From NCBI RefSeq assembly GCF_004210375.1, contig NC_134834.1:157747290-157811289 (forward strand): DNA of 64,000 nucleotides, given 5' to 3'. Below the pieces are notes generated by a model. The model was not told the DNA's origin. It did no database searches and saw only the letters and a list, made by a program, of their open reading frames with translations. Shown piece after piece: positions 34,286 through 47,970 of the stretch (position 1 is the stretch's first letter; each line of letters begins with the position of its first letter). Origin of the DNA: Tachypleus tridentatus (lineage: Eukaryota; Arthropoda; Merostomata; Xiphosura; Limulidae). A program made the translations under genes and the position numbers.

Positions 34286-34547
34286 ATCGACATTTGTTCT
34301 ATCCCTGTGTCCTGTAACTGGGAGGTAGATTGAAATTACCACTAATTTTACTGTGATGTAATATAACACCTTTTATCAACAAAGAGGCGTGGTCTCTTGC
34401 TTACTGAAACTTTTAGGTTTTACTGAAACTTAATTTAGTTTCAAATTTTCTATAAATAGTTTCTGATTGCTTCCTTTATTAGGTGATCTTGCAGTTTCAA
34501 CAAAATTAATTTTCCCTCTCCATTTGTACAACGTTTTTACGCCTAGT

Positions 34548-34783
34548 AATCCGAGGGTCACGGGTTCGAATCCCGGTCGCACCAAACAGGCTCGCTCTTT
34601 CAGCCGTGGAGGCGTTATAATGTGACGGTCAATCGCATTATTCGTTGCTAAAAAAAGTAGCCCAAGAGTTGGGTGTGGGTGGTGATGACTAGCTGCCTTT
34701 CCTCAAGTCTTAAACTGTTGAATTAGGGACGGCTAGCGAAGATAGCCCTGAGTAGCTTTGCGCGAAATTCAAAACAAACAAAC
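34548..34783 (+). mobile_element. SINE family A, 5'-truncated, perfect target duplication
   Basis: Begins in the anticodon arm (AATCCGAGGGTCACGGG), has box B GGGTTCGAATCCC, and ends CAAAACAAACAAAC. TTTTACGCCTAGT occurs exactly at 34535-34547 and 34784-34796. Confidence 0.97.
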
Positions 34784-34796
34784 TTTTACGCCTAGT

Positions 34797-36368
34797 TTGA
34801 AAACACGGATTTGGCAATGATTTTTCTGAGAGTAATAATAGATTTTTTTGACATGGTGTCTTTTTATCTCGAAAGAACCGTTCCCTCGCAACTTGGTCGT
34901 ATATTACACTTCCATCAAGCTGATGTTAAGAACACTTCTCATTCTTAAGTAGATTCAGCAGAGTTGTTTTGCATTTCATTTCCATGTTCATGCATGTAGA
35001 TGTGTACCGAGCCATTTTTCTCATGCATTGTGATGGATTATTCTAAGGTATTTTGCATAGAAAAATAGATTTTTATTTGAAAGAAGCGTCAGTCGATTAT
35101 AAAATCTCTTTCAAGTATCAAACAAGGAAATATCTAATCTTAAGCCGCCCCGTCATCGAGTTTTACTAGCCTTACCACATACAGGCTTATGTTCTGGTTA
35201 TCCACGTATTCTATGAGTGGGGTGCGTATTTTTAATACGGAATGTTTGCTTTATTTAAAACAATCTTTAGCCATTGTTTTGCATATTGTTTTAATTCTTC
35301 TTAAGTGTCTGTGAAAGTTCCAAGGAAAAGTTTTAAAATCCAATCATTAAAAGATAAAAGACTGTTAATTATCTATGAGCTTACCTGGTGGTTTAATTCA
35401 ATTAGGCTTCACACTTATATATGTGTTTAATTATAGAAAATAATTAACATCGTCGTTTCTCAAAAATATTTTTTTCACTCCAGCCATACCATACTTATTT
35501 TGTCTCTTCAATCACTTGCGTTTGACAATGTAAGATCTTTTCTTATAAGTTATGAAACAAGACAACTGCAGAATATTTCTAACAAAAATTGAACAATTAA
35601 AAGTGCAGGATTTTTAAAAATTTTACAACACTTACGAAGTTAAGTAACATATAATTATTGGTTAATAATATTACCGTGACAAGTGAACAAGATATAAACA
35701 ATGACATGAAATTCACCTGTTCATTCATTCATTTCCAGAATTTCGTTTTTCTCTCTCTTCACTGTACACGTATCAGACAACTAACTGTGGTTTTGCTTCA
35801 CACAAATAATATTATTTGATACTTGAAACTGTCGGCACTTGATGAAACTTCATAATTACAAAATGAAGAAAAACAAAACAACTGTATGTTTCACAAATAC
35901 ATTATTTATTCACGGCCATGGTTTCGGGATGAAAAGCGTCATCAGTGTTTTGTTGGACATCTGTTGTTGTTTTTTTTCTAATATTCCCATACTGTCTAGT
36001 TTGTTTACCTTTTCACAAACACGTAAAATTTTACAATTTTTTTCTGAATGAAATTGGTGGGATACAAATGTTGACGTCATTTTCCTTAACTTCCAACTTC
36101 TAGAATGTTTCTTCATTCTCGTTTCCGAACGTCCTGTCCTGTTGACACGTTAATTGGTAAACACCACTGTTGCTGTACTTTTCGATTCTGTCTTTGTTAC
36201 ACAACATTTTCCCTAGGTCGTATTAGCAATAGAAGACTGGTCTGAACCTTTATTTGTTCATTGTGTTAAATATTCTGTGAGAACGAACCTTGAAAATGTT
36301 TTAAAACCAAACGAACTTAAGCTCCTCCCGCTTGTCTCTACATCAATATTAAGGTCACTCCCGATTAT
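34797..36368. other. Unassigned stretch
   Basis: A GGCCATGGTTTCGGGATGAA motif at 35913 recalls 6992. A 70-codon plus frame and a 68-codon minus frame overlap here (35839-36116), neither with a domain I recognise. Confidence 0.35.
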
Positions 36369-36728
36369 ATGTTTAAACATACAAACCTGTTACTAAACAT
36401 TTCAGTCTGTATCTGATGATGTATTTACTGGCGACACCATAGTCATAGTAAGCGATGTATGTTTAAACATACAAACTTGTTACTAAACATTTCAGTCTGT
36501 ATCTGATGATGTATTTACTGGCGACACCATAGTCATAGTAAGCGATGTATGTTTAAACATACAAACTTGTTACTAAACATTTCAGTCTGTATCTGATGAT
36601 GTATTTACTGGCGACACCATAGTCATAGTAAGCGATGTATGTTTAAACATACAAACCTGTTACTAAACATTTCAGTCTGTATCTGATGATGTATTTACTG
36701 GCGACACCATAGTCATAGTAAGCGATGT
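36369..36728. repeat. Minisatellite, 90 bp unit, exactly 4 copies, palindromic
   Basis: Starts at 36369, 36459, 36549 and 36639. The copies differ by about one position (ACAAACCTG or ACAAACTTG), so the array is young. Unit junctions hold GTATGTTTAAACATAC, a perfect 16 bp palindrome. Confidence 0.98.
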
Positions 36729-37602
36729 ATTTGTAAAACTTAGAACTGTGTTGACTTTCTTCAATTCAGTAATAAATTATATATGTGTACGTATGTGTAG
36801 ATTCAATGTTTCAGAAGTCTTATTATATGAATTCTTCAAAAAGTTATTAGGTGACATGAAGGTGTAAGGTGTAATGGAGTTATCAACATAAGCTTTACCT
36901 AAGTGGAGTGGAGTGGTGCTTATAACTGGTGCATTGCACTAGGTAGAATCCTACAACAAAGGACCTCCCATAAAAATGTCTTTGAAATTCCTCTATTTCA
37001 CTTTACCCTTGGGGACAAATATTCATAATATTATCTATCCTGAGAGTCAATCTCTAGAATATAAATGGAATAAATAATTAGGGTATTTCGCAAACATTCT
37101 TTCTCAGTATGGTAAACAATTGACTTAGGACTAGTTCGTTTTGTTCTCATTTAAAATTGTAAGTAGTGTGTTAAATCAATGTTATCAATAATGTTTGTTT
37201 GTTTACGTTTTGTATCGACTCAACTGTTTACCCTATGCTAACATTAAATAAAATACATTACTATAGTCAGGCTGTCGTAAACGAGTCTTATAGTTTCGGT
37301 TCTCACCAAATCACTGACAATCTTTCTTCAAAAAAATAACATTCCGCTCTATTATTGCTTCGAATAAGGTGGATATTTTTCATCTATATATTAGTTTCGG
37401 ATTCGATGTCTGTTTTTAATCCTACAAAAAATAAATAAATAAAAAAGCTCAAAGTATTAGATTTAATCAGACTTCCATCATAACATAGAAACCATAAATG
37501 AAATGTAAAGAAAAAACAAAGTTTTTATACCTAACTATATGTACAAGATAAGATTAAATGTTTTTGCTCACTATTGTGAATTTTAAAACAATATTAACTG
37601 AC
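36729..37602. other. Unassigned AT-rich stretch
   Basis: No gene or repeat recognised. Confidence 0.4.
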
Positions 37603-37727
37603 CTTCCCTCCGGTGGGTCAGTGGTAATTTTACTGACTTAAAACGCTAAAACTTAATATTCGACTCCCCTCAGTGGACAGGGCGCAAATAATCCATTGTG
37701 TAACTTTGTACTAAAACAGATAAACAG
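37603..37727 (+). mobile_element. tRNA-derived SINE, family C/B-like
   Basis: CTCCGGTGGGTCAGTGGTAA head, AAAACGCTAAAACTTAATAT, a weak box B ATTCGACTCCCC, CAGTGGACAGGGCGCAAAT, and TTGTGTAACTTTGTACTAAA tail. The head is C-like, the middle B-like. Confidence 0.8.
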
Positions 37728-38033
37728 CCATCGTTTATGTCCTTTAGTGCTACTTTGTCGAAATTTTTAACCCAAATTCACATTCCGTATTGCTGACCAG
37801 ACACTAGCGTAATAATTTCAGATTTAATTTTTCGTCATTTTAAACAGTATCGTTTAAAATATACGTGTAAGTTTACTGATGTAACACTTACGAGCTAATT
37901 ATACGTACAATGAAAAAAACAAACACTCAGCTGAATCAAGGAATTCCCATTCTAGATAGTCTGTTGTTTCGTTCTCATTTTAATGTATATAGGTAAATAA
38001 TAATCTATATAAGTGTATCGATCGATATTGTTC

Positions 38034-38288
38034 GGCCCGGCATGGCCAAGCGCGTTGAGGCGTGCGACTCGTAATCTGATGGTCGCGGGTTCGCATCCGC
38101 GTTGCGCCAAACGTGGGGGCGTTATAATGTGACGGTCAATCCCACTATTCGTTGGCAAAAGAGTAGCCCAAGAATCGCCGGTGGGTGGTGATGACTAGCT
38201 GCCTTCCTTCTAATCTTACACTGCTAAATTAGGAATGGCTAGCATAGACAGCCCTCGAGTAGCTTTATGCGAAATTCCAAAACAAACA
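38034..38288 (+). mobile_element. tRNA-derived SINE family A with 13 bp target duplication
   Basis: GGCCCGGCATGGCCAAGCG head, intact box B (GGTTCGCATCC), a deletion after GCGCCAAACGTGGGG that removes the CATGCTCGCCC stretch, then core and tail. ATCGATATTGTTC (38021-38033) and ATCCATATTGTTC (38289-38301) flank it with one difference. Confidence 0.96.
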
Positions 38289-38301
38289 ATCCATATTGTT
38301 C

Positions 38302-41300
38302 TTATGTTTCTGTGTTTTTGACTTACGCGAATTTTCGACAACATTATGTTTCCTGCGTGAACTTACATCCGTTAAAATGTTTACATACAGCCATTGTATG
38401 TTAATTACAACAGTATCCGTGATCGCGATACAAAAAAAAATATCAGTGGATAAATAAGCACTTCTTTGAATTTCCATTAGGATGTACAAAATATCAGATT
38501 TTCGGGCATGAAGGTAGGAATAAATATGCAAATGTCTGCCATCTTCTTACTGTAGGTGCCATTAATCACACAAGGCATAGTTTCACTGCAATCCCGGAAA
38601 ATGTTCTCAGTAGGTAACCCTGCTTGCAAATTGTAAATAAGGCAGAGGAAAAATATACGTTTAATGTCAACAGACCATTACAACAGCTAGTCATGTGAGA
38701 ACTACAGAAACCTAGTGTAACTTCCCGACATTTAGGTTTTTGAACTCTAATTAAATAAGATTGCACAAAAAAGAGAATATATGTATCATATTTATACTTA
38801 AGATAATATGTGGTGAAAACATAGAACCCTTTTTGGGACATCAATAACAACGTGCTTAAACACTTTCCATGAGTTTTTTTTCTTTTAAAATCTTTATCAG
38901 AATAGGTTTAGAAGTTACAGAGTATTTATGAGCTTGTAACAAGCGTTACGAATAGTAGGATCTCCAAAAACAGTCTCGAATTGAACTGATATAAGATTTC
39001 CCGGTCTTGTGTAAGCTTATTGTTGTTTGAGTAGAAACCCGAGGGACGTCTGTTTAGACAGCTCATGTACTGTTTTGAGCACGACGTTTCGCAGCCCTCG
39101 ATTCCCTCATTCTTTATTCTAAGCACAGAGCGACGCCGAAAACAATTTGTTCGAGGGATTTCCAAGGATTTGCTCAATATCACGAAATATCTTGTATTTT
39201 TGAACTTACACAAACACTGGATGTTTATTTGTTATAATGCCACCTGCGAAATTTCCACTCAATATTCTCAAGGAACACGTGGAAAGCTCTCCTGATACTG
39301 ATTTTGTGTGTGTGTGTGTGTGCGTGAAGCACTGGGATTCGAAACTAGCTCAATTCAACGCATAGTTTACTTTGAACTTTACACATTTTAATAACTAAGA
39401 AAAGTAAATAATTTACTATTTTATTAATATTAACCTCTGATCACAGTAAGCATGTTTCTAAAGCGAAACTATATATCAACCTGACAACAGTTTAGCCGAT
39501 TAAATATACGTTTCTATTTACAAAGATTAAAATGCACTGTTTCATCAGTTGAGTATTCGTGCTACAAACGATATTTTCGGCAGTAATTCTAATAACACCT
39601 CACTAGATTCGGTCAGTTCAGGATATTTAGGTTAGTTCTAAATATACATGTTATGTTAATAATGCAAAACAAATTCTATACTAAAATTGCAACCATAAAC
39701 AATGAAACAAAACGTAAAGTAATGACAATCGATATAGTAGATCATATAACCAACATTTTCAAAAATAACTAAATAATACAATAGACCTTACTTAGGGAAC
39801 ATAGAAACACTAACTGTCCACTTGAACTACTTTTAAAGAAGAAAATTATTTTGAAAACATGAACATAGTATGGTATACATGTTTTCTCGTTCATTCTTAT
39901 CGTGTGTTTTGACCAGAGAAAAATCATTAAACCAGTCCTATAATCTAGAAATGACATCTGTATTTGATACGTATGACTTTATAACTTGTGTAGAATTTCT
40001 AGCAGTAATTATTCTAAATATTCTATAAAAGCTGGAAGGAAACACGATAAACTTCTAGAAAAAAGAAGGTTCAATGAAACTAATAATACTTTGAAAGGAA
40101 AGATACAACAAGCTTAATATGGCAAGGAGAGAAATCATTAAAATACAATTATACTAATAATGTACTGTTATACTATATACGGGACTATTATATAGTTGGA
40201 TTTTAACTGTATATAAAATTGGTTTAAATTATGAGTAGGTAAAACCAACGGTGGTCAATACCTTAAAGCTGTCCACTATATTAAAGCTGTCCTAAATTTT
40301 TATATCTGTGTACAACGTTGTTGTACGGTTGTATCTAGAAATACATGATGTTTGGTATAAACATGTTTACGTATCTACAAGTGTGACTAATCTTCTTTAT
40401 AGTCTCTTTTTTCAGTATTTTAATATATGGAAGTTCTCCTCCTAATAAGTACAACTGCAGGCTCACGTCACTTTCCATTGGAATGTCTTGTATTTTTTGA
40501 CAGACGTTTTATCAAGTAAAAAGTAGATGGCCTGCAAATATCAAATTAAAGTGAAACAGAAGTGTATTTTGTGGGTTATACTTCATACTAACACTAAGCA
40601 TTACTTTATCAGTATTATTAATACGATTTTTTTTTCCAAATAAAAACAGAATTGTTAATTGCTATGCCTGCTAAAAAGATAGTATATTTGTTAAAAGTAA
40701 TGTAAGAATATTTTATGTGCTTATTAATGACGTCGTTAATTTTATTAACTCGGTTTTTAATCGGATTTTTTAAACTATTTTTTACTTCATTTATGAAAAT
40801 GTTTAGTGAAAACTTAATATTTACATTTTGATGCATTTACATTAAATTGTTGGACACAACCAAAATGTTCAACTTGTACTCAATAGATGTCGCAGTTCTT
40901 GGTTAATCACAATATCATGGTTACAATTGAGCACGTGCTCTATGGGGTAATACATCAGAGGGGATGAACTAGATTCGCTTTCAGGAAATAAAATCTTATA
41001 TAGTTAATAAGTGATTATACTACCTAACGCTTTATTATAATTAAAGATCCTACTGCTGAATCTCTTCTTGCAAGAAGTTTTGACAAAATTATAACAACAT
41101 TAACAGTTAATATTAATCCAAATTTTGTTTTTAAGAAATTGATTTCATTGTTAACTCTGTGTTTTTATTCTACCATCGACAAGGCACATATAAGAGAAAG
41201 AAAAACGACCCTCTTAATATAAATGTAACATTAGAACACAGATAAGAAATTTGAAAAGAAACACCTCTTAGTGCTTTCCAAGACCACATTGGCACCCATG

Positions 41301-42403
41301 TGAGTGTAATTCGTTTGGGCATTCTATTTTCTCCCTTCCTAATGTTTACATTGTCACATCATCAATCATATATTCCAAATCATTTCAAGGAGAAGATCAA
41401 TAATTGTTCAAAACAAGTAGATTTTATCAAGATGTTTTTTCTGTTTCTGGTGAGTTAGATTTGGGCACGTTTAATTTTGTATTTATTCAGCTATAATATC
41501 AAAACTATTGATTATAAAAGTAGAGCAATTAAAATACTTGTTTAAAAATTAATAATATTCAGAATTGTCAGAAATAATTGTATTCTTCTAATAAACGTAA
41601 TATGGCATTGTACGTCATTTTTTATTAGTTTACATTGATTGTTTGTTAATGTCATATGCACTGCAATATACACTTCAGCTTAAGTAGAAATAAATGTTTG
41701 CTTTACTTTTCTGAAGAATATTAAACTTATAAAAGTACTCGGAAGATGGCACTAATGAAAGTGATGCTAATACTGAAGTTCATTAGTCACCAATTGACAA
41801 ACTTCATTTACGATGTAATTGTTGAGGCCCTAGGTCTTCAATAGACAAGATGAGCACTATATAGGTTACTCTTAAGTTTACTTGCACAAAGATATCACTT
41901 AAATTAAGTTCTCATTACACGTCCGTGGTAACAGATTTTGCCCTTGAATCCAACTGCTTACAAGCCGTATGTTCAATAGCACGATTTTCTGCTTTCATTG
42001 TTCTAAAACGTATTTCAATTCTGCAGGTATTCAGATTAATGTATATCTCAACAACTAGTCGATGGTGAACACTTATGAAAATGTAACAAAGTGAGAGCTT
42101 GGTAAAATTCGGTATCTCATACCAGGAGTTACGTTTATTTAGAATGCTCTACTGGTCTTGGGTTATGACTACACCACGAAAATGCTACTTCCTTTGTTCT
42201 ATCAAATAATTATTAAATACAATTATTAATAACAAGTTAGAAATGAAAACGTTAGGAGATTTATTTTTATTTATACAAACGTAACGGCAAATTTTCAAAT
42301 TTGTAATTTATTATCTAATTTTATTTGTTGGTTGTTGAAAGCAGTCTATGATCAACAGTATCTGATTTACAAAACTGTTTGAAATTCTCACGACTTCTAA
42401 TCA
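38302..42403. other. Longest stretch without a recognised element
   Basis: About 4.1 kb. Several frames of 60-95 codons occur on both strands (38265-38531, 38566-38850, 38926-39213, 39769-39957 and 40618-40836 minus; 39065-39295 plus). None has a family signature, and overlapping frames on opposite strands argue against coding. A (GT)n run lies at 39305-39321. Confidence 0.4.
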
Positions 42404-42655
42404 TGTCAAGCTAAAGAAAGGGTTATCTGTGCTCTGCCCATCACTGGTATCGAGTATGTGTTCTCTTATGTGTGTGTGTTTTCTTATAGCAAAGCCACAT
42501 CGGGCTAACCGCTGAGTCTACCAAGGAGAATTGAACCCCTGATTTTAGCGTTGTAAGTCCGTAGGCTTACCGCTATACTAGCGAGGAACCACTGGTATCT
42601 AAACACGGTTTCTAGGAGTATAAGTCCGCAGACATACCACTGTCACTGAGGGCAT
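42404..42655 (-). mobile_element. Old SINE family C split by a SINE B
   Basis: Left part: AAGGGTTATCTGTGCTCTGCC and CACTGGTATC. Right part from 42590: CACTGGTATCTAAACACGG, TATAAGTCCGCAGACATACC, CACTGAGGG. The B copy 42452-42589 sits between the two. Confidence 0.93.
42452..42589 (-). mobile_element. SINE family B nested in a SINE C
   Basis: GTGTGTGTGTTTTCTTATAG tail, CAAAGCCACATCGGGCTAAC, box B complement GAATTGAACCCCTG, and TTACCGCTATACTAGCGAGG head. CACTGGTATC repeats exactly on both sides (42442-42451 and 42590-42599), within the host C sequence. Confidence 0.95.
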
Positions 42656-42913
42656 ATATATAAAGAATAAATAAATCATATAAGAACAGAAAGGCCTATT
42701 TTTCTTACATATAAATAATCGATTTTAACAGTTAGTTGCATTACTTGCAGTTTGTCTCATCCTATAACTGAAATATTAGAAACATTAGCTGTGTACAGCT
42801 TTTTTCAGCTATATAAATATATTATAAAAATTGAATATATTAAAAAAGGCAATATAAGGTTTTACACCTGTTTGCTGTTAGGTTCAAAGCTTATACAATG
42901 GAATTTTTATGAC

Positions 42914-42985
42914 GTGTCCACCACAAGTATCTAAACCCGGTTTTCAGCGTTATAAGCTTCAACTTTACAGTTGAGTCTCTATAGG
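42914..42985 (-). mobile_element. SINE family C head fragment
   Basis: CGTGTCCACCACAAGTATC, TAAACCCGGTTTTCAGCG and TACAGTTGAGTCTCTATAGG match the reversed C head with decay. Confidence 0.75.
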
Positions 42986-45172
42986 AAGCATTACATTCTT
43001 GTCTCACAAAACAGTCAGAAAAGAGTTTGTTATAATTCTTGTTTAACATATTACGAAGGCCTGATTTAAAGACGTTGTTTCACAATACATTAAAATGTCG
43101 TTAGGCACTGAAATTTACCGTTTTGCCTTTAATTTATTGATACAGTAAAACGACGTTGCTGTGCAAGAGTTTGGCACATGGTTAATCACTGAAATTTTAT
43201 TGTAACGCATAGTTTAACTTAAATACACATCGAAAGTGGCACTGTGTATCTGACTCGAAGTTAATAAACATGCGACTGAGCCAATGATGAAACTTACTTC
43301 ACTTGCAGGTGACTATTAGCTTAGATTATTAGCCATACATTGTCACGGTGAAAACTTTCATACATTGGAACATTCTAATTTATAGTGTAAATTTTCCACT
43401 TCATAAACTGATTATAAGCAAATATATATATCTACACATATACACACATAAGTGTATACATAAAAGGTTAGGTGATTCCTTTACGTGGACAGTATATGTT
43501 AACGCAATGATAATCGCCTCAGGTTTCAGTTCTGTTGTCACAAAAAAAAAACATGTTTTTCAGTTGTATGTTGTATATTTTATACATAGCATATTTCCAC
43601 CCAGTCGATAGTACGATTACAGTTGGAGTAAAGTTATATATATTTTGATAATATTAAACAAATGTAAAAACTAGTTCCGAAGAAACAAACCACGTGGTGA
43701 AACCGTTCAACAATGCAAAATCAAAGAAAACAATACTTCGGAAAAAGCAGTCTTCAATGTTTTCTATAAAAATGGAAACCTCACACAACAAAGTGTTTAA
43801 AATAGTAACGGGCTGCAGAACTACATCTCAATCCCATTCGAACAAACACTGGGGTTAAGAAAGAGAACCCTTTAGCTCAAACTGAAGTCAAGCTTGGTAT
43901 ATTGTACCTCTTACAAAGTATTTGAAGTTGATGAAGTAAAAAAACTGAAAAGTTTCCAGCAATACCTCGAAATCAACATTTGTTTAAGATAACTAATCAA
44001 AGAGACAGGAATACCTACTTGTCCACTACCTCGGTACAGATCCAGTGATTTTTTTTATTCTTAAATTTTGTATTAAAAGCTTGTGGAGAGCCTTAGGAAA
44101 TGAGGTTGACCTAACCTTACATAAACGCTCGCGCGCACACACACACAGACAGAGTAAAGCAAATGTAGGGATGCGTAGTGTTGTTCCTTCAGACATCCCC
44201 ACATAATAGTATAGACTCACAGTACAGTAGAATGTAAACAGACAAAAATAGGGTAAGTTGAATTGTTAACTATAGCGCTAAATGTTAATTTTTGTCTGTG
44301 GTATTATGTTGGAATGATATAAATGTCATCCCTACTGCCTCGTTTCAGTTCTTTTCGAACGACTGAAATTATCCATCTCTATATTTACTTCATTTTGAGA
44401 AAAAAATTCTTTACTTGTTTTTTTCCATACAGTGTTTCAATAGACAAAGGAAGGCTGTATTTATTACCGAGATTGAAATACAATGAGGTTCCAAGTGTAA
44501 TATCTATTGTTTATCTATTATTGGCTCTTAATTCCAATATCATCCTGTACATACGTTTTTTAAAAGAACACCAGATTTCTGTAAAACCGTAACTTCAAGG
44601 GTTAATGATAGCATCGTTTACACTATAATTATTGTTTTTTAAACTGCTACTAATTTTTAATAATACTTATAAAAGCGGGTACTCCGTTAGAAACCGTGTC
44701 ACCTCAGTGAAACTGGTAACATCGTTTTGTTTTTGAGGTATCGAGTAAAACACAAATAAAAGAGAGAAGAAAAAAATTCAAGCTTTTTGCTACGAATAGA
44801 ATTCACAGAACTTGTGACTCAGTCACTACATAGATATTGTTATAAAAGGTCACATTGTATAGTTTTGTAAAGTTCTGATGCCCTATTGATGAGATATTTA
44901 AAATATCATTTCGAGGAACAATGTGAGCCATCCCTACATAGGAAGAGCTACCACCTGCTGGCATGTGTGTGCGAGTTGTTTGTACTCAGTTTTATTTAAT
45001 TAACCTATAATTATTACACTTCTTTGTTTTAGGCCTAATTTCTTGAAATGTAAAAAATCATCCATGGTAGCGAAATTATGTTTTTTTTTACGTTACCTTT
45101 TCTTTGATAACTAAAATTGACGCAAGTGTTGTGTTAGTTTGGTATGTATATAATATCATTACTATGGGTCGT
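42986..45172. other. Unassigned stretch
   Basis: Frames of 64-89 codons (43348-43611 and 44323-44592 plus; 44026-44220 minus) lack family motifs. ACAGACAAAAAT (44238) and its exact complement (44288) form a 12 bp inverted repeat around a 38-base loop. A (GC/CA)n run lies near 44130-44150. Confidence 0.4.
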
Positions 45173-45184
45173 CCTTTGACAATA

Positions 45185-45313
45185 GCACCCCAATGGCACA
45201 GCGGTATGTCTGTGGACTCACACCCCTACAATTAGTTTTGATACCCGTGATGAGCAGATTACAGATAGCCCATTGTACAGCTTTGTGTTTAATTCCAAAC
45301 TAACCAAACCAGA
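45185..45313 (+). mobile_element. tRNA-derived SINE family C with perfect target duplication
   Basis: CACCCCAATGGCACAGCGGT head, GACTCACACCCCTACAATTA, GATACCCGTGATGAGCAG, and TGTACAGCTTTGTGTTTAAT tail. CCTTTGACAATA occurs exactly at 45173-45184 and 45314-45325. Confidence 0.97.
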
Positions 45314-45325
45314 CCTTTGACAATA

Positions 45326-47300
45326 AAACATTGATGTTATTATCACAGTATGAACTTTCGGCAACACCCACTTCTAAGACTGTCATGTTGAAAATGTTTT
45401 TAGATAATATGCAAGCAAAATCCTAATGGTAAACATGAAAAATTGATGCTTAGTTTTCCACACCACCGGAAGGAGGTTACCCCACTTATCAGGAGAGTTT
45501 CTGGTTAACCACTTTGGATTAATGAAATGTTAATGGGAAAGTCGTTAGCGATCACTGTAAACATGTAGAGTCTGTTGTTGATGTACGAAGACAGATTTAG
45601 CTCTTATGCTAGGGAAACAGTTTCATAAAAAAGATATTAAAAATGTACTTGTATGAAATATAAGTAAACAATAATAACATTTTCAATCGAACACTTAACT
45701 TTCTGGTTATATTATCACCCATGGAAGAAAATGTTCGTTGTTCTGTCTGCCTATGGAAGTTACGTAAAATGGGTCTTCAAAAATTAATTTTGTGTAACTT
45801 TTAAAAATATTTTTGCTGGTCTTTAAATGTTTTCATTTTTACTTGTTTTACTATACTGGCCATTTAAAAAATTTGGGTTTATTTTAGGATACTTTAACCA
45901 AATGCTTCTTTGTATACTTCCCCGATAGTTTAATCGAAGTGAGACAGTTAAAGAGTTAAAACAGTTGTCTCCTGCATGTACTTAACCAAATGGCCGGCCT
46001 TCATGTGAGATAAAGGATAAAAACATATTTAAATGGAACTATCTGGAAAAGAATCATTTGGTAAAAAAAAAAAACTCTTCTTACACGAAAACATGGCATT
46101 GTTGCGATGAAAGAAATCGAACAAAACAATGTATTTGAGGCTATAAAAATGTACGTATTTAGTCAACATAAGTTTCAGGCGGCAAATTTCCATTGAACTA
46201 ATTAAGAACAATGAATGTTATAAAATCCTAGTCCTATTGAGTTATCTTTCAATAGATTATCGTTATATTAATTTTGTCGATACAATATTTTAAATACAGG
46301 ACTTATAGACTTGCAAAATAATACTTTCTCCCAGTTAAAGGAGCGTAAATGACCAGAAACAGTTAGTGTATATAATATAATAATATATATGTATGTAATA
46401 AACATATAGTAGAAAAAGATTACCAGATTAAAATACATAATAACGACAATATAAGCCGGGAAATAGTGATATGGCAACAATAGATACAGAAATTGTTGAA
46501 AAGTAGAATACATATATTATCTAGATAAATCTCCAAGTTGAAAATGGACAAGCAATTGTTATTAATAATAATCATCAGAAGGTGGCGTGGTATGACCGAA
46601 GAAGAAATCGTTATAAAGAAAACGAGAACATTTCTATTAAATACAATTCAGAACAAGTCAATCGAACATATTTAATTGATATGACGGGAAAAGCACGATT
46701 ATAAGAAAAACTAGAAAACTTCAATCAAAAACTTAAAATTCAGAAAAAAATATAAGGAAGAAATTTAATTGGTACGTTTTAACAAGAAACTATAAAAATA
46801 GCGAGAAATAATTCAGAACAAAATAATCACGCAGCATTATTTTGTTATCTACGTAAGAATGACGTAAAATACAGTTAATACGGAAGAACTTATATTAAAC
46901 TTAAGTTAAACATTTTGTGAGTACACAGCAGAAGCTCATTAACTAAATCTTTTTAAAAATTATCTTAGAGCATAATTATAACACTCTAATAAGTATATAC
47001 AGCGATTTAAAAAGTTTTCAAGCGACGACTAAAAGTCTTTGAATATAGATAGAGTCGGATATTCGTCTGCAAATTTACAGATGGCTCTGGAATGTATATT
47101 GACAATGCCACAGGTTTAATACACCAAATAGTGAAATTTAAATAATATGTTATAAATAAAAAATAGGAATTCTTCCTGTTAGTTATTCACTTAAAACACA
47201 AACACCCGTGGTTCAATTCCCCACAGTAAAAAGATAGCCCAAACAAACACTAAATATTACTGAACGTAAATGTGATGCTTCTTCCATCATAATACCTTTC
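45326..47300. other. Unassigned AT-rich stretch
   Basis: Only short frames (46029-46211 and 46268-46513 minus), low in complexity and without a domain. Confidence 0.4.
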
Positions 47301-47420
47301 GTCCACAGATGGTACAGCAGTAAATCTACGAAGTTACGACACTAAAATGATAGGTTCGATTTCCCTCGGTGGACTCAGCAGATAGCCCGCTGCGGCTTTG
47401 CTATAAGAAATCACACACCA
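47301..47420 (+). mobile_element. tRNA-derived SINE family B
   Basis: GATGGTACAGCAGTAAATC head, CGACACTAAAATGATAGG, box B GGTTCGATTTCCC, CGGTGGACTCAGCAGATAGC and GCTTTGCTATAAGAAATCAC tail. Confidence 0.94.
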
Positions 47421-47970
47421 CAGCCAAATCTACCAGATCACAGTTATCCTGAAGACAAACGGATAAATGTTCTGCTCGATTCCTCGCTTGATTTTATTGT
47501 TCAGGATTTCGATATTTATCAATGCAAAACCCATCATTCTTATAGATTCACGTCTTTGACAGGCACGTAGTTTTCGTCAAGATATTTTAATCTTCGCTTT
47601 TAACATTTTAGTTGCATACTTTCGTTTACCTTTTGGCCTAAGAAAGGGCGTAACCTTTTGATGGCTCGCCAACTCTCCCGCGCTCGGATTGAAATGAAGT
47701 GACAACAGCAACAATGCAAGGAGAAATACAATATTACACTATAGTTATTTAAAGGTTTTAATAGAAAATTTACAATTTTAATTTACGTTTCTATTAATTT
47801 TAAAATTACATTTAAAGTTGTTTTTGTTTCTGTTCCGTGTCGGTTATTGCTATAGAAAATGGCGTTCTACAGATAATAATGAAGTGGTTCAAAAATATTG
47901 TGCCTCACTCTCAAAATTTATGTTATTAATAGGAACTTATATTGTAGAAAACCAGATTTTTTAAATGCAG
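47421..47970. other. Unassigned stretch
   Basis: Nothing recognised. Confidence 0.4.

Noticed and set aside
38302-42403. Host exons in the longest element-free stretch
   Set aside because: Frames overlap on opposite strands, and none has a recognisable domain, a credible splice context or matching neighbours.
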